From: Companilactobacillus musae | GTDB lineage: Bacteria > Bacillota > Bacilli > Lactobacillales > Lactobacillaceae | Length of the DNA stretch: 64,000 bases | Direction: 5' to 3' | NCBI RefSeq assembly: GCF_003967595.1 | Contig: NZ_BIFW01000002.1 | Span: forward strand, 62,001 to 126,000 | Translations under genes and position numbers: made by a program | Notes under the pieces: model-generated | The model's input: only the letters and a program-made list of their open reading frames with translations | What the model was told of the DNA's origin: nothing | The model's database searches: none | Shown here: one piece after another, positions 43,310 through 53,441 of the stretch | Position numbering within the stretch: position 1 is the first letter of the stretch | Layout: each line of letters begins with the position of its first letter

Positions 43310-44118
43310 AATTGTTGCTTTAGCTCCTCTTCATTCAGATAACCCTCAGGCAATTTTAACTTATCCCCTAGCGTTGATATTAATTTGTTCGTAAATGGCT
43401 CCTCAAGCCCAAATTTACGCAAATTAGACCCTAAATCGTAAATCTCAACTGGTTTTCCATCTTGAACGATTTTTCCATCATTTATCACTACGATTCGTTG
43501 CGATAATTCTGTCTCCTCGATATCGTGTGTAATAGAAATAATTGTCAAATCTTGCTCCTGCCTTAATTGTTGAACCAAATTCAAGACAGTTCGACGTCCA
43601 TCTGGGTCCAACATACTAGTAGATTCGTCCATGATAATAATCTGTGGTTTAGTAGCTAAAACTCCAGCAATTGCTACTCGTTGCTTTTGACCACCAGAAA
43701 GTGATTGCGGATCTCTTTTCTTAAAGTCAGACATTTTGACTAGCTTCAAAGCCTCATCAACTTCAGTAACCATCTTATCTCGTGGAATCCCCTGGTTTTC
43801 TAATCCAAATGCAACATCATCTTCGACAGTTGCACCAACAAATTGATGATCTGGATTCTGAAAAACTATTCCGATTTTGGTTCGTGCTTCCCAGATATTA
43901 TCCTCATTGATGATTTGACCATCAATCGCAATTGTACCTGATTCAGCTTCGATCAATCCATCGATCAACTTCGTTAAAGTTGATTTACCACTACCATTTT
44001 TACCGACGATCGATACCCATTCATTTTTATAGATATCAAGCGACAAATTATTGATAGCGGGGTGCTTAGCATCTGGATAAGTATAATTTAAGTCCTTGAT
44101 TGAAATTATTTTTTCCAA
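43285..44118 (-). CDS. ecfA1: ECF transporter ATPase EcfA1
   Basis: The 277-aa ATPase pairs with EcfA2 to power uptake of vitamins and micronutrients. Walker A is GKNGSGKST, the Q-loop IVFQNPDHQFVGATV is a strong EcfA1 marker, the signature is LSGGQKQRVAIAG, Walker B is IIIMDESTSMLDP and SITHDIEE has the switch His. I start at TTG 44118, 7 bp after GGGAG; a TTG at 44124 is too close to that site. The stretch upstream to rplQ holds the L17 downstream element. Confidence 0.93.
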   Translation of the reverse strand: MEKIISIKDLNYTYPDAKHPAINNLSLDIYKNEWVSIVGKNGSGKSTLTKLIDGLIEAESGTIAIDGQIINEDNIWEARTKIGIVFQNPDHQFVGATVEDDVAFGLENQGIPRDKMVTEVDEALKLVKMSDFKKRDPQSLSGGQKQRVAIAGVLATKPQIIIMDESTSMLDPDGRRTVLNLVQQLRQEQDLTIISITHDIEETELSQRIVVINDGKIVQDGKPVEIYDLGSNLRKFGLEEPFTNKLISTLGDKLKLPEGYLNEEELKQQLWKLHSIM

Positions 44119-44168
44119 GAGCAATCTCCCTAAAAAATTATGTTACATATATAATAACAAATTTGGGC

Positions 44169-44285
44169 AAAAAAAAATCATTCGATAAATTAGTGTCCCT
44201 TTTTACAGAGATCTCAGAGATAGACTTGGCTGTAAACAACCATCATCTTAACACTCACTAATTCATCAGAATGACTGATTTTTTA
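44169..44285 (-). ncRNA. L17 downstream element (L17DE)-like structured RNA
   Basis: Between rplQ and ecfA1 the minus strand folds into nested stems: AAATCAGTCATTC with GAATGATTT, GAATTAGTG with CACTAATT, and GTTTACAG with CTGTAAA around an internal hairpin. It ends in a run of eight or more T. Place and order match the L17 downstream element described in Lactobacillales, located after rplQ; the family name is from memory. It may be a 3' UTR structure and terminator of the ribosomal operon or a separate RNA. Confidence 0.7.
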
Positions 44286-44306
44286 AATATTAATAAACAA
44301 TTATTA

Positions 44307-44687
44307 TTAAACTAATTCAATAACAACCATTGGTGCAGCATCTCCACGGCGTGGAGTTGTCTTCAAGATACGTGTGTATCCACCATTACGTTCTTTGTAA
44401 CGAGGTGCAATATCACTGAAAAGTTTTTGAAGAGCTGATTGTACAATAACTGCATCATCATCTTCTGTAATGTTAGCAACTTCGTTTCTAACATAAGCAG
44501 CAGCTTGGCGACGAGCATGCAAATCACCGCGTTTACCTAAGGTTATCATTTTTTCTGTTGTACGACTGATTTCTTTAGCACGTGTTTCAGTTGTTACAAT
44601 ATGTTCATTAATGATTAAATCAGTAGTTAAATCGCGTAACATTGCTTTTCTTTGTGAACTGTTACGTCCTAATTTACGGTAGCCCAT
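44307..44687 (-). CDS. rplQ: 50S ribosomal protein L17
   Basis: The 126-aa L17 lies near the peptide exit tunnel. [41 protein letters not shown] and [24 protein letters not shown] are diagnostic. ATG start behind AGGAGG, 30 bp after rpoA, as in nearly all Firmicutes. It closes the S10-spc-alpha block and is followed by the L17DE-like RNA. Confidence 0.97.
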   Translation of the reverse strand: MGYRKLGRNSSQRKAMLRDLTTDLIINEHIVTTETRAKEISRTTEKMITLGKRGDLHARRQAAAYVRNEVANITEDDDAVIVQSALQKLFSDIAPRYKERNGGYTRILKTTPRRGDAAPMVVIELV

Positions 44688-44717
44688 GTCTATACCTCCT
44701 GTTTGAATTTGATATTA

Positions 44718-45656
44718 TTAGTCTTCTTGCTTCAATGACAATCCAAGATCAGCAAGCTTTTCTTTAACCTCAACAAGTGACTTGCGTCCAAGGTTACGAA
44801 CACGCATCATATCTGCTTCAGATTTTTCAGTAAGCTCTTGCACAGTATTAATACCGGCACGCTTCAAACAATTATATGAACGAACTGACAAGTCAAGTTC
44901 TTCAATAGTCATTTCAAGTTTCTTCTCTTTTTGAGTTTCCTCTTTTTCGATCATCATGTCTGCACTCTTAGCTTCTTCAGTAAGATTTACAAAACTATTT
45001 AAATGTTCTGTAAGGATCTTAGCTGACAAACTAATAGCTTCGCGTGGTCCAATTGAACCATTTGTCCAGATATCGATTGTTAATTTGTCGAAGTCGTTTC
45101 TCTTACCCACACGAGTGTTTTCAACTTGATAGTTAACCTTTTCTACAGGTGTAAAAATTGAGTCAACTGGAAGAACACCAATAGGTGTTTCGTCCGTCTT
45201 ATTTTGTTCTGCAGGAGTATATCCACGACCATTTTTAATTGTCATTTGCATGTGGAAGTGTCCACCCTCAGCAACAGTACAAATAAATTGTTCTGGATCG
45301 AGGATTTCCAAGTCATCATCAGCTTTGATATCGTTAGCTGTAACAGTAGCTGGACCAACAATGTCGATCTCTGCTTTTAAGCTGTCTTCAGCATAAGACT
45401 TTAGCTTTAATTTTTTGACGTTAAGCACAATTTGTGTAACATCTTCAATTACGCCATCAACAGCTGAAAATTCATGCAATACACCGTCTATTTGAATATC
45501 AGATACCGCTGTACCAGGTAATGATGCTAATAGAACTCTACGTAAAGAATTACCTAAAGTTGTACCATAACCTCTTTCAAGCGGTTCGATAATATATTTA
45601 CCGTAACTACTACTTTCTTCAACAGAAGTAATAGATGGCTTTTCAAATTCGATCAT
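44718..45656 (-). CDS. rpoA: RNA polymerase alpha subunit
   Basis: The 312-aa alpha subunit starts RNA polymerase assembly. The N-terminal domain carries [25 protein letters not shown] and [19 protein letters not shown]. After a charged linker, the C-terminal domain (about 245-310) with [22 protein letters not shown] and [16 protein letters not shown] contacts UP elements and activators. ATG start; 63 bp after rpsK. Length is as usual for the family. Confidence 0.97.
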   Translation of the reverse strand: MIEFEKPSITSVEESSSYGKYIIEPLERGYGTTLGNSLRRVLLASLPGTAVSDIQIDGVLHEFSAVDGVIEDVTQIVLNVKKLKLKSYAEDSLKAEIDIVGPATVTANDIKADDDLEILDPEQFICTVAEGGHFHMQMTIKNGRGYTPAEQNKTDETPIGVLPVDSIFTPVEKVNYQVENTRVGKRNDFDKLTIDIWTNGSIGPREAISLSAKILTEHLNSFVNLTEEAKSADMMIEKEETQKEKKLEMTIEELDLSVRSYNCLKRAGINTVQELTEKSEADMMRVRNLGRKSLVEVKEKLADLGLSLKQED

Positions 45657-45719
45657 TCGGTTAGTTCCCCTTTCAAAACGAAATGTGTGTAGCGTAGTTC
45701 ATATGGGTATACAACCATT

Positions 45720-46106
45720 CTATACACGACGACGCTTTGGAGGACGAGAACCATTATGAGGAACTGGTGTAACATCACGAATAGCAGTAATTTCCAAACC
45801 AGTAGCTTGTAGTGAACGGATTGCAGCTTCACGACCAGATCCTGGACCCTTAACAGCTACTTCGACTGTTTTCATACCATGTTCCATTGATTCTTTAGCA
45901 GCTGCTTCTCCAGCCATTTGTGCGGCAAATGGTGTTGATTTACGACTACCCTTGAATCCTAGTGCACCTGCTGATGACCATGAAACGGCATTACCGTTAA
46001 CATCAGTGATCATAACAAGTGTGTTGTTGAATGTGGAGTGGATATGTGCAACACCAGATTCAATATGCTTCTTAGTACGGCGCTTACGACCTTTACTTTG
46101 TGCCAT
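45720..46106 (-). CDS. rpsK: 30S ribosomal protein S11
   Basis: The 128-aa S11 lies on the platform of the 30S subunit near the E site. [42 protein letters not shown] and [22 protein letters not shown], ending in [13 protein letters not shown], are diagnostic. ATG start behind GGAGG, 24 bp after rpsM. Confidence 0.97.
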   Translation of the reverse strand: MAQSKGRKRRTKKHIESGVAHIHSTFNNTLVMITDVNGNAVSWSSAGALGFKGSRKSTPFAAQMAGEAAAKESMEHGMKTVEVAVKGPGSGREAAIRSLQATGLEITAIRDVTPVPHNGSRPPKRRRV

Positions 46107-46130
46107 GATTAACCTCCTATCTTAATCTTG

Positions 46131-46496
46131 TTATTTCTTCTTACCTGCAATGCTGATCTTCTTACCTTTACGAGTTCTAGCATTGTTCTTTGTGTTTTGA
46201 CCACGAACTGGCAAACCACGACGATGTCTCATGCCACGATATGAACCAATTTCTTGTAGTCTCTTGATATTCATGCTTACTTCACGACGTAAGTCACCTT
46301 CGACACGAACCTTATCAACTTCTGCACGAATCTTGTCTTCTTGATCAGGAGTCAAGTCTCTTGTACGGATGTCTTCTGATACGCCAGCGTCTTTAAGTAC
46401 CTTTTGAGCTGTTGTTTCGCCAATACCAAAAATGTATGTTAGGGCGATAACGATTCTCTTATCACGAGGTAAATCTACACCTGCTATACGAGCCAT
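46131..46496 (-). CDS. rpsM: 30S ribosomal protein S13
   Basis: The 121-aa S13 sits in the 30S head and forms bridges to the 50S subunit. [33 protein letters not shown], and [28 protein letters not shown] are diagnostic. ATG start behind AGGAGG, 24 bp after rpmJ. Confidence 0.97.
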   Translation of the reverse strand: MARIAGVDLPRDKRIVIALTYIFGIGETTAQKVLKDAGVSEDIRTRDLTPDQEDKIRAEVDKVRVEGDLRREVSMNIKRLQEIGSYRGMRHRRGLPVRGQNTKNNARTRKGKKISIAGKKK

Positions 46497-46520
46497 TAAT
46501 CAATACACCTCCTATTAATA

Positions 46521-46637
46521 TTATCCTTGTCTTTGTTTGTGCTTTGGATCTGCAGAGCAAATTACCATAACGCGACCGCGTCTCTTAATTACTTTACAGT
46601 GTTCGCACATAGGTTTAACGGATGGTCTTACTTTCAT
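46521..46637 (-). CDS. rpmJ: 50S ribosomal protein L36 (zinc-binding form)
   Basis: This 38-aa gene is short but unmistakable. [15 protein letters not shown] at the start and the Arg/Lys-rich remainder give L36, with zinc ligands Cys11, Cys14, Cys27 and His33. It lies between infA and rpsM, the usual place, with 32 and 24 bp gaps. ATG start at 46637 behind GGAGG. It is the zinc-containing form; no zinc-free L36 paralogue is in this window. Confidence 0.96.
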   Translation of the reverse strand: MKVRPSVKPMCEHCKVIKRRGRVMVICSADPKHKQRQG

Positions 46638-46669
46638 ATTGTGGAACCTCCATTCCATTAAAAAACTTA

Positions 46670-46888
46670 TTATCTATATCTATATGTAATTCTTCCCTTG
46701 GTTAAATCATAAGGGGATAATTCCACGGTAACCTTGTCACCGGGTAAAATTCTAATATAATGCATACGGATTTTACCTGACACATGGGCTAGAATTGTAG
46801 CGCCATTTTCAAGCTTTACCTTAAACATTGCATTAGGCAATGTTTCTGAAATTGTACCTTCTACTTCAATGACATCTTCTTTTGCCAA
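46670..46888 (-). CDS. infA: Translation initiation factor IF-1
   Basis: The 72-aa IF-1 is a single OB-fold that blocks the ribosomal A site during initiation. [47 protein letters not shown] and [11 protein letters not shown] cover nearly the whole family consensus. The start is TTG at 46888, 8 bp after GGAGGT; longer in-frame starts up to 46975 have no matching site and would add unrelated sequence. It lies 93 bp after adk, enough for an extra promoter. Confidence 0.96.
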   Translation of the reverse strand: MAKEDVIEVEGTISETLPNAMFKVKLENGATILAHVSGKIRMHYIRILPGDKVTVELSPYDLTKGRITYRYR

Positions 46889-46981
46889 AGATATTAACCT
46901 CCATGGGATGAAATTAATCTGCATATACTGGCGAATTATACAATAATTTCCCGTACATGTAAACAACCAAAGCAAAAAGTT

Positions 46982-47635
46982 TTACAAGCTTTGTAAAACT
47001 TTCTTTACTTCGTTATAAACTTCATCTATTTCTTGTTCACCATTGATCTTGTGCAACAAGTTCAACTTGTCGTAAAAATCAATTAATGGTGTATTCATTT
47101 CAATATTAACTTTTAATCTATTCTTTACAGTTGCTGGCTTATCGTCCTCACGTTGATAGAAGTCATGGCCGCCACAAACGTCGCATGTTCCTTCAACTTT
47201 AGTAGGATTGTAAATTTTATGATAAGTTGCTCCACATTTGGAACAGATATATCTTCCAGATAAACGATCAACTAATGTTTCAGGCTTTACATCAATATAG
47301 ATGACAGCATCTATTGGTTTGTTTACATTCTTTGCAATTGTCTGTAAAGCGTTAGCCTGTTCAAGAGTTCTCGGAAATCCATCTAACATATATCCGTCTT
47401 TTTGAACGTCATCTTCTGATAAACGTTCTTGAACGATACCTTCAGTAACATCGTCTGGAACAAGTTCACCTTTATCGATGAACCCTTTAGCCTTCAAACC
47501 AATTTCTGTCTTATTGGCCATGGCTGCTCTAAACATGTCACCAGTTGATATATGAACAACTTTAAAATCTTCAACAATCTTTTCAGCTTGAGTACCTTTA
47601 CCAGCACCAGGTAATCCCATCAATACAATATTCAT
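46982..47635 (-). CDS. adk: Adenylate kinase (zinc-lid form)
   Basis: The 217-aa enzyme interconverts ATP, AMP and [13 protein letters not shown] is the P-loop, [13 protein letters not shown] binds AMP, and the lid (about residues 125-160) carries CSKC and CDVC, a four-cysteine zinc site usual in Gram-positive adenylate kinases. ATG start; 18 bp after secY, the standard secY-adk-infA order. Confidence 0.96.
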   Translation of the reverse strand: MNIVLMGLPGAGKGTQAEKIVEDFKVVHISTGDMFRAAMANKTEIGLKAKGFIDKGELVPDDVTEGIVQERLSEDDVQKDGYMLDGFPRTLEQANALQTIAKNVNKPIDAVIYIDVKPETLVDRLSGRYICSKCGATYHKIYNPTKVEGTCDVCGGHDFYQREDDKPATVKNRLKVNIEMNTPLIDFYDKLNLLHKINGEQEIDEVYNEVKKVLQSL

Positions 47636-47653
47636 TGTCTGTCACATCTCCAA

Positions 47654-48949
47654 TTATCTAATAAATCCAACGTATTCACGCTTCATCAAAAGACCACGTA
47701 ATTGACGATCCATTTCCAAAGCAACACCAACGATAATCAACAAACTTGTACCACCTAATCCGATGGATTGAGGTAAGTTGAATAAGTTAGCTGCTAGTAA
47801 TGGAAGTAATGAAACCAAACCTAGGAACGCAGCTCCGACGGTTGATAGTCTCATCAATACACCTGACATGAACTTGATTGTTTCATTACCAGGCCAAACA
47901 CCAGGGATATAAGCCCCTTGTTTTTGTAGGTTTTCTGCAAGCTTCTCAGGGTTTACTTGAACAAATGCATAGAAGAATGTAAATAATACAATCAACAATG
48001 TATAAATAATAGAACCTGTTGTAGTCTGCATACTGAATATTTCTGTTAATACTTGATACCATTGATCTCCACTGTGATTTGCTTGGAACGCCATCAAAAT
48101 TGTTTGAGGCGTAACAATAAATGAACTAGCGAAGATAACAGGAATAACACCAGCAACGTTAACCTTCAATGGTAGAAAACTTTCACTACCACTACCTGCA
48201 GCACGTCTTGTATATTGAATAGGAATTCTTCTATTAGCTTGTTGTACATAAGTAACAAACTGAACAACAATCAAGATGATGATCACAAGACCAACCATAA
48301 ATCCGATATTCTTAGCAAGATCTGCTGAGCTAGCGTTTGTAATATAGTCACGGTAAATCTGTTGAATTCCATTAGGGAATCTAGCAATAATACCAGCGAA
48401 GATAATTACAGAGACCCCATTACCTAAACCTTTATCGGTAATCTGCTCACCAATCCAAGTAAGAAGCATCGTACCACCTGTTAAGATGATACCAATTGTA
48501 ATGAAAGCTCTCATATTAGGAGATTTAACTAATCCTAAACCACTTAATTGGTTAAAACCGGCAGTAATACCGATTGACTGAACAAAACCTAAAACAATCG
48601 TCAAATATCTCGTTACTTGATTTAACTTTCTACGACCAACTTCACCTTGTTTACTCCACTCCACAAATTTAGGAACAATGTCCATTTGTAGAAGTTGAAC
48701 AACAATTTGGGCCGTGATGAATGGTGAAACACCCATTGAGAAAATAGAGTAGTTTGAAAGACCACCACCGGTTACAGTATCCAATAGCGGAACCAATCCT
48801 GTAGAACCAACTTTATCCATTGCCGCAGCATTAACGCCGGGCACTGTGATTTGTGATCCCAAACGGTATATAACAAGTAACATCAAGGTAAAGAGAATCT
48901 TTTTACGGATTTCCTTGACCTTTAGAGCATCTCTGATAGTTCTAAGCAT
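47654..48949 (-). CDS. secY: Protein translocase channel subunit SecY
   Basis: This 431-aa protein forms the ten-helix channel for protein export and membrane insertion. RLGSQITVPGVN in the plug region, GVSPFITAQIVVQLLQMDIVP, NGVSVIIFAGIIARFP and the C-terminal LLIIVGVALEMDRQLRGLLMKREYVGFIR are conserved. It shares one base with the end of rplO, so the two are translationally coupled. Length is normal for Lactobacillales. Confidence 0.97.
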   Translation of the reverse strand: MLRTIRDALKVKEIRKKILFTLMLLVIYRLGSQITVPGVNAAAMDKVGSTGLVPLLDTVTGGGLSNYSIFSMGVSPFITAQIVVQLLQMDIVPKFVEWSKQGEVGRRKLNQVTRYLTIVLGFVQSIGITAGFNQLSGLGLVKSPNMRAFITIGIILTGGTMLLTWIGEQITDKGLGNGVSVIIFAGIIARFPNGIQQIYRDYITNASSADLAKNIGFMVGLVIIILIVVQFVTYVQQANRRIPIQYTRRAAGSGSESFLPLKVNVAGVIPVIFASSFIVTPQTILMAFQANHSGDQWYQVLTEIFSMQTTTGSIIYTLLIVLFTFFYAFVQVNPEKLAENLQKQGAYIPGVWPGNETIKFMSGVLMRLSTVGAAFLGLVSLLPLLAANLFNLPQSIGLGGTSLLIIVGVALEMDRQLRGLLMKREYVGFIR

Positions 48950-49389
48950 TAGATCACCTCTACAGTGCCACCAGCGGCTTCGATTGCTTTAGTAGCTGCG
49001 GCTGAACTCTTAGCAACTTTAACAGTTAACTTAGCACTAACCTCACCGTTAGCAAGCAACTTAACACCATTATATTGTTTTTTAATGATTCCTGCTTCTT
49101 TTAATGTTTCAACATTAACTTCAGCACCATCATTAAACTTACTTAATTCGCTTAGATTTACAATAGCATATTCCTTGCGGTTGATGTTATTGAATCCACG
49201 TTTTGGCATACGACGGAACAAAGGCATTTGTCCACCTTCAAAACCGATACGTGTCTTACCACCTGATCTAGCCAATTGACCTTTTTGACCACGACCAGCA
49301 GTTTTACCTGTACCACTTGAAGTACCACGACCTAGACGCTTTCTTGAGTGTCTTGAGCCTGCACTTGGTTTAAGTTCGTTTAGTTCCAT
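48949..49389 (-). CDS. rplO: 50S ribosomal protein L15
   Basis: The 146-aa L15 is a late 50S assembly protein. The glycine-rich N-terminus ([32 protein letters not shown]), [20 protein letters not shown] and the C-terminal GGTVEVI are diagnostic. ATG start behind GGAGGTG, 30 bp after rpmD; its stop overlaps secY. Confidence 0.97.
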   Translation of the reverse strand: MELNELKPSAGSRHSRKRLGRGTSSGTGKTAGRGQKGQLARSGGKTRIGFEGGQMPLFRRMPKRGFNNINRKEYAIVNLSELSKFNDGAEVNVETLKEAGIIKKQYNGVKLLANGEVSAKLTVKVAKSSAAATKAIEAAGGTVEVI

Positions 49390-49419
49390 TATTGCACCTC
49401 CTAATCTTTTATAATTTTA

Positions 49420-49605
49420 TTAATCTTTAACTTCTTCAACACTAACTAAATGAGCGATCTTCAATACAGCACCACGAATGGCAGGATCATCCGGCTTAAC
49501 AACTGAACTTGAAACTCTTCCAAGACCAAGTTCTTTTACGATCTTACGTTGAGCAGGAAGGCGGTGAGCTGCACTTCTAGTTAGGGTAATTCTAAGTTTA
49601 GCCAT
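49420..49605 (-). CDS. rpmD: 50S ribosomal protein L30
   Basis: The 61-aa L30 has the short family form: [45 protein letters not shown] start behind GAAAGGTG, 17 bp after rpsE and 30 bp before rplO, the normal spc-operon order. Confidence 0.96.
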   Translation of the reverse strand: MAKLRITLTRSAAHRLPAQRKIVKELGLGRVSSSVVKPDDPAIRGAVLKIAHLVSVEEVKD

Positions 49606-49622
49606 AATTACACACCTTTCTT

Positions 49623-50123
49623 CTAGTTAAGCAATTCTTGGGCTGAGATTCCGCGCATTTCAGAAACGCTTTGGGCAGTCTTTAATTGTTTTAGTCCATC
49701 GATTGTGGCACGAATTACGTTGATTGGAGTATTTCTTCCAAGTGATTTACTTGTAACATCACCAACACCTGATAATTCGATAACGGCACGAACGGCACCA
49801 CCAGCGGCAATACCAGAACCTTCTTCAGCAGGTTTCAACATGATCTTACCAGCACCAAATGTACCGATAACTTCATGAGGAATTGTTGAACCAACCATAG
49901 GAACACTGATAAGGTTCTTCTTAGCATCTTCAACAGCTTTACGAATGGCTTCAGGAACTTCTTGAGCTTTACCTGTACCGAAACCTACGTGACCATTCTT
50001 GTCACCAACGATTACGATAGCAGCAAAACGTAGACGGCGTCCACCTTTAACAACCTTAGTAACACGGTTGATTGAGACAACGCGATCTTCTAATTCTAAT
50101 TGAGATGGATCGATATATGTCAT
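49623..50123 (-). CDS. rpsE: 30S ribosomal protein S5
   Basis: The 166-aa S5 lines the mRNA entry tunnel and affects fidelity. [31 protein letters not shown] is the RNA-binding start, in which mutations give spectinomycin resistance in other species. [25 protein letters not shown] and [19 protein letters not shown] follow. ATG start behind AGGAGG, 18 bp after rplR. Confidence 0.97.
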   Translation of the reverse strand: MTYIDPSQLELEDRVVSINRVTKVVKGGRRLRFAAIVIVGDKNGHVGFGTGKAQEVPEAIRKAVEDAKKNLISVPMVGSTIPHEVIGTFGAGKIMLKPAEEGSGIAAGGAVRAVIELSGVGDVTSKSLGRNTPINVIRATIDGLKQLKTAQSVSEMRGISAQELLN

Positions 50124-50141
50124 AAATTTGGTTTCCTCCTT

Positions 50142-50498
50142 CTAGAATTTTAGCCCATTTTCACGAGCTGCTTCAGCAAGACTTTGAACACGTCCGTGAT
50201 ATAAGTAACCACCACGATCAAAGATTACATTGCTAATTTTTGCTTCTTGAGCTCTTTGTGCAACCAATGCACCAACAGCTTGAGCTTGTTCAACTTTTGA
50301 ACCGTCTTTAACTTCTTTATCAAGAGTTGAGGCACTTGCTAGCGTTACACCCTTTACGTCATCAATTACTTGAGCGTAAATGTTTTTATTAGAACGGAAT
50401 ACATTTAAGCGTGGGCGCTCAGCAGTACCAGAGATTTTGGCACGGATACGTCTTTGACGTTTTTGACGTGCTTTGTTTTTGTCTGGTTTGTTAATCAC
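50142..50498 (-). CDS. rplR: 50S ribosomal protein L18
   Basis: The 118-aa L18 binds 5S r[49 protein letters not shown] and the closing [26 protein letters not shown] are diagnostic. I choose GTG at 50498, 7 bp after AGGTG; an in-frame GTG at 50507 lies in that site. The resulting length equals that of other Firmicute L18 proteins. Confidence 0.96.
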   Translation of the reverse strand: MINKPDKNKARQKRQRRIRAKISGTAERPRLNVFRSNKNIYAQVIDDVKGVTLASASTLDKEVKDGSKVEQAQAVGALVAQRAQEAKISNVIFDRGGYLYHGRVQSLAEAARENGLKF

Positions 50499-50523
50499 AA
50501 TTTTCACCTCATAGATTTATTTA

Positions 50524-51054
50524 CTACTTACCAGTTTTACCTTCTTTACGACGTACATATTCGCCAACATAACGAATACCTTTACCTTTATAAGGTTCTG
50601 GAGAACGTACATCGCGGATCTCAGCAGCGAATTGTCCAACTCGTTGTTTTGAGATACCTAAAACGTTGATTTCAGTATTTGAAGGTGATTCGATCTTGAT
50701 ACCTTCTGGTGCATCCATAACAACTGGATGTGAATAACCAACTGAAAGTGTTAATTTGTCACCCTTAACTTGGGCACGGTAACCAACACCTCGTAGTTCA
50801 AGTTTCTTTTCGTAACCTTCTGTAACACCAATAATCATGTTATTAAGATTTGAACGCATTGTTCCGTGAAGAGCTTTATCATTATCATCTTCACGTGTGA
50901 ACTTAGCTTCCTTATCGTCAAGTGTTAGCTTGATCTTTGAATCAAAATGTCTTGTTAATTCACCCTTAGGGCCTTTAACAGTAATGTTTTCATCTTTTTG
51001 AGTAACTGTTACTCCTGCGGGAATTTCAATTACTTTATAACCGATACGACTCAA
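50524..51054 (-). CDS. rplF: 50S ribosomal protein L6
   Basis: The 176-aa L6 lies near the sarcin-ricin loop and the factor-binding site. [57 protein letters not shown] and the C-terminal [28 protein letters not shown] are diagnostic. Start is TTG at 51054 behind GGAGGTG. 30 bp after rpsH. Confidence 0.97.
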   Translation of the reverse strand: MSRIGYKVIEIPAGVTVTQKDENITVKGPKGELTRHFDSKIKLTLDDKEAKFTREDDNDKALHGTMRSNLNNMIIGVTEGYEKKLELRGVGYRAQVKGDKLTLSVGYSHPVVMDAPEGIKIESPSNTEINVLGISKQRVGQFAAEIRDVRSPEPYKGKGIRYVGEYVRRKEGKTGK

Positions 51055-51084
51055 ATTAGTGCACCTCCTTACTTTTTAAGATTA

Positions 51085-51483
51085 TTACCAGATATAAGCG
51101 ATTACTTCTCCACCAACGTGTTGAGCGCGGGCTTCTTTGTCAGTAATAACACCTTTTGAAGTTGAAAGAATAGCGATACCTAATCCATTAAGAACCTTAG
51201 GTACGTTATCTGAATCAACATAACTACGTAGACCTGGTCTTGAAATACGTTTCAAGCCTGAGATGACGCGTTGTTGATCTTTACCATATTTTAAGAAAAT
51301 ACGAAGTACGTTTTGTTTGTTATCTTCGATAACTTCGTAATCCTTGATAAATCCTTCATTTTTAAGAATCTCTGTCATGCTCTTCTTGATGTTTGAAGCG
51401 GGAATGTCTAGAGATTCATGTTTAACCATATTTGCATTACGAATACGTGTTAAGTAATCTGCAATAGGATCTGTCATGACCAT
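51085..51483 (-). CDS. rpsH: 30S ribosomal protein S8
   Basis: The 132-aa S8 binds the central domain of 16S r[58 protein letters not shown] and the closing GGEVIAYIW are diagnostic. The ATG at 51483 lies 8 bp after AGGAGG, better placed than the ATG at 51477. S8 represses the spc operon in E. coli; whether it does here is not visible. Confidence 0.97.
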   Translation of the reverse strand: MVMTDPIADYLTRIRNANMVKHESLDIPASNIKKSMTEILKNEGFIKDYEVIEDNKQNVLRIFLKYGKDQQRVISGLKRISRPGLRSYVDSDNVPKVLNGLGIAILSTSKGVITDKEARAQHVGGEVIAYIW

Positions 51484-51513
51484 TGAGTTTGCCTCCTTTT
51501 TATATTAAAAATC

Positions 51514-51699
51514 TTACCAGCTAGCTTTTTTCATACCAGGGATTTGACCTTCATGAGCCAATTGACGAAGGCAAAGTCGGCAAAGCTTGAACTTACGATA
51601 TACAGAATGTGGACGACCACAGCGTTCGCAACGTGTATAAGCTTGTGAAGAGAACTTTGCGGGTCTATGATTACGTACGATTTGAGATTTCTTAGCCAA
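51514..51699 (-). CDS. rpsN: 30S ribosomal protein S14, zinc-binding (type Z)
   Basis: The 61-aa zinc-ribbon S14 carries CERC and CRLC, the two cysteine pairs that bind zinc, and ends in [17 protein letters not shown]. It lies in the conserved place between rplE and rpsH (17 and 30 bp gaps). A zinc-free paralogue is encoded at 31271-31540, so this organism can swap S14 forms when zinc is scarce. ATG start behind AGGAGG. Confidence 0.97.
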   Translation of the reverse strand: MAKKSQIVRNHRPAKFSSQAYTRCERCGRPHSVYRKFKLCRLCLRQLAHEGQIPGMKKASW

Positions 51700-51716
51700 T
51701 GAATTTACCTCCTAAT

Positions 51717-52259
51717 TTATTTTGTAAATGGCATACCGATTTGAGTTAATAGTTCACGTGATTCTTCATCTGTGTTAGCTGTTGTAACAATAACGATGTC
51801 CAATCCACGAATCTTGTTAACCTTATCGTAGTCAATTTCTGGGAAAACCAATTGTTCTTTAACACCAAGTGTATAGTTACCACGACCATCAAATGAACGA
51901 GTAGATACACCACGGAAGTCACGAACACGTGGTAAAGCAATGTTGATTAGTTTGTCAAGGAAGTCATACATACGATCACCACGTAGTGTAACTTTAGCAC
52001 CGATTGACATACCTTCACGAAGTCTGAAACCAGCGATTGATTTCTTAGCTTTTGTGATCAAAGGCTTTTGACCAGCAATTAAACCTAATTCTTCAACTGC
52101 TTCGTCAAGATTCTTTGAGTTAGCAATAGCATCACCAACACCCATGTTCAAAACGATCTTATCGATCTTAGGTGTTTCCATGATTGATGAGTAGTTAAAC
52201 TTCTTCATCATTGATGGTGTGATTTCGCCAACGTATTTTTCTTTTAATGCGTTAACCAT
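51717..52259 (-). CDS. rplE: 50S ribosomal protein L5
   Basis: The 180-aa L5 binds 5S rRNA and contacts the P-site t[60 protein letters not shown] and [23 protein letters not shown] are diagnostic. ATG start behind AAGGAG; 16 bp after rplX. Confidence 0.97.
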   Translation of the reverse strand: MVNALKEKYVGEITPSMMKKFNYSSIMETPKIDKIVLNMGVGDAIANSKNLDEAVEELGLIAGQKPLITKAKKSIAGFRLREGMSIGAKVTLRGDRMYDFLDKLINIALPRVRDFRGVSTRSFDGRGNYTLGVKEQLVFPEIDYDKVNKIRGLDIVIVTTANTDEESRELLTQIGMPFTK

Positions 52260-52275
52260 TTAGTTTTCTCCTTTC

Positions 52276-52518
52276 TTATTTATCTTCTTTATCAGTTGTT
52301 TTACTTACAACTTTAACGTTAGTTGCGCTAATAGGTCTTTCAACGTCAACAATTCCACCTTGGGGTTGAGAATTGCTTGGCTTAGAGTGTTTCTTTACAA
52401 CGTTAACGCCTTCAACGACAACTTTGTTAGCAGAAGGAATAGCCTTTTTAACTACACCTGTCTTGCCTTTAGCGTCACCAGCAATAACTTTGACATTGTC
52501 TCCAGTTTTTACAAACAC
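52276..52518 (-). CDS. rplX: 50S ribosomal protein L24
   Basis: The 80-aa L24 starts 50S assembly and lies at the exit tunnel. FVKTGDNVKVIAGDAKGKTGVV is the KOW motif, followed by VVEGVNVVKKHSKPSNSQPQGGI. At 80 residues it is on the short side (usual 100-105), ending in a charged SKTTDKEDK, as in other lactobacilli. Start is GTG at 52518 behind AGGAGGTG. Confidence 0.96.
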   Translation of the reverse strand: MFVKTGDNVKVIAGDAKGKTGVVKKAIPSANKVVVEGVNVVKKHSKPSNSQPQGGIVDVERPISATNVKVVSKTTDKEDK

Positions 52519-52550
52519 TATTCAGCACCTCCTGAATTTAATTGATCTTT

Positions 52551-52919
52551 TTATAGCACTTCTGGTGCTAGAGATACGATCTTCATAAAATCGTTATCAC
52601 GTAGTTCACGAGCAACGGGTCCGAAGATACGTGTTCCTCTAGGTGTTTTATCAGCATTAATAATAACTGCAGCATTTTCATCAAATCTGATGTAAGAACC
52701 ATCTGTACGGTGAGCACCTGATACAGTTCTTACGATAACAGCTTTAACAACGTCACCCTTTTTAACAACGCCACCTGGTGTTGCTTGTTTAACAGTAGCA
52801 ACGATAATATCACCGATATTAGCTGTCTTACGGTTTGAACCACCAAGTACTTTAATAGTTAGAATTTCACGAGCTCCAGAATTATCTGCAACTTTTAGAC
52901 GACTTTCTTGTTGAATCAC
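52551..52919 (-). CDS. rplN: 50S ribosomal protein L14
   Basis: The 122-aa L14 forms an intersubunit bridge. [55 protein letters not shown] and [14 protein letters not shown] are diagnostic. Start is GTG at 52919 behind GAGGAGGG; 29 bp after rpsQ. Confidence 0.97.
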   Translation of the reverse strand: MIQQESRLKVADNSGAREILTIKVLGGSNRKTANIGDIIVATVKQATPGGVVKKGDVVKAVIVRTVSGAHRTDGSYIRFDENAAVIINADKTPRGTRIFGPVARELRDNDFMKIVSLAPEVL

Positions 52920-52948
52920 GTTTTGGCCCTCCTCTCATCAGTTATAGT

Positions 52949-53224
52949 CTAGATTGTGACTGCTTTTTCGACGATTTCTAATAAACGGAAGCGCTTTGTC
53001 TTTGACAAAGGTCGAGTTTCCATGATACGTACAATATCGCCAACTTTTGCTTCGTTGTTTTCGTCTTGAACGTAATATTTCTTAGAATATCTAACACGTT
53101 TTCCATAAACTGGATGTTGTTTTGTAGTTTCAACAACTACAACGATTGTCTTGTCCATTTTGTCTGAAACGACGCGTCCTTGATATACCTTACGACGGTT
53201 ACGAGTTTCTTGTGTTTCGCTCAA
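52949..53224 (-). CDS. rpsQ: 30S ribosomal protein S17
   Basis: The 91-aa S17 binds the 5' domain of 16S rRNA early in assembly. [65 protein letters not shown] are diagnostic. Start is TTG at 53224 behind GGAAGGGGA. 22 bp after rpmC. Confidence 0.97.
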   Translation of the reverse strand: MSETQETRNRRKVYQGRVVSDKMDKTIVVVVETTKQHPVYGKRVRYSKKYYVQDENNEAKVGDIVRIMETRPLSKTKRFRLLEIVEKAVTI

Positions 53225-53246
53225 CTTGATGTCCCCTTCCTGTTTA

Positions 53247-53441
53247 TTATTTTTCGTTATTCTTTTGGTTTTGAGCTGTTCTTAATCTTGCAATGTTCTT
53301 TCTTACAGTCTTTAGACGAGCTGTATTTTCCAATTGGCCTGTGGCTTGTTGGAAACGCAAGTTGAATAGTTCTTCTTTATATTCTTTAACTTTGTCTTGC
53401 AATTGAGCAGCAGTTAGCTCTTTGATCTCACTAGCCTTCAT
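53247..53441 (-). CDS. rpmC: 50S ribosomal protein L29
   Basis: The 64-aa L29 lies at the exit tunnel rim. [20 protein letters not shown] and [31 protein letters not shown] match the family along the whole length. I choose ATG at 53441, behind AGGTGG, since this gives the standard MKA start; an in-frame GTG at 53450 would add three residues. It overlaps the end of rplP by 11 bp. Confidence 0.96.
   Translation of the reverse strand: MKASEIKELTAAQLQDKVKEYKEELFNLRFQQATGQLENTARLKTVRKNIARLRTAQNQKNNEK

Noticed and set aside
48965-49279. Long plus-strand reading frame opposite rplO
   Set aside because: It is antisense to a clearly conserved ribosomal gene, has no ribosome-binding site and its composition follows from the opposite codons.
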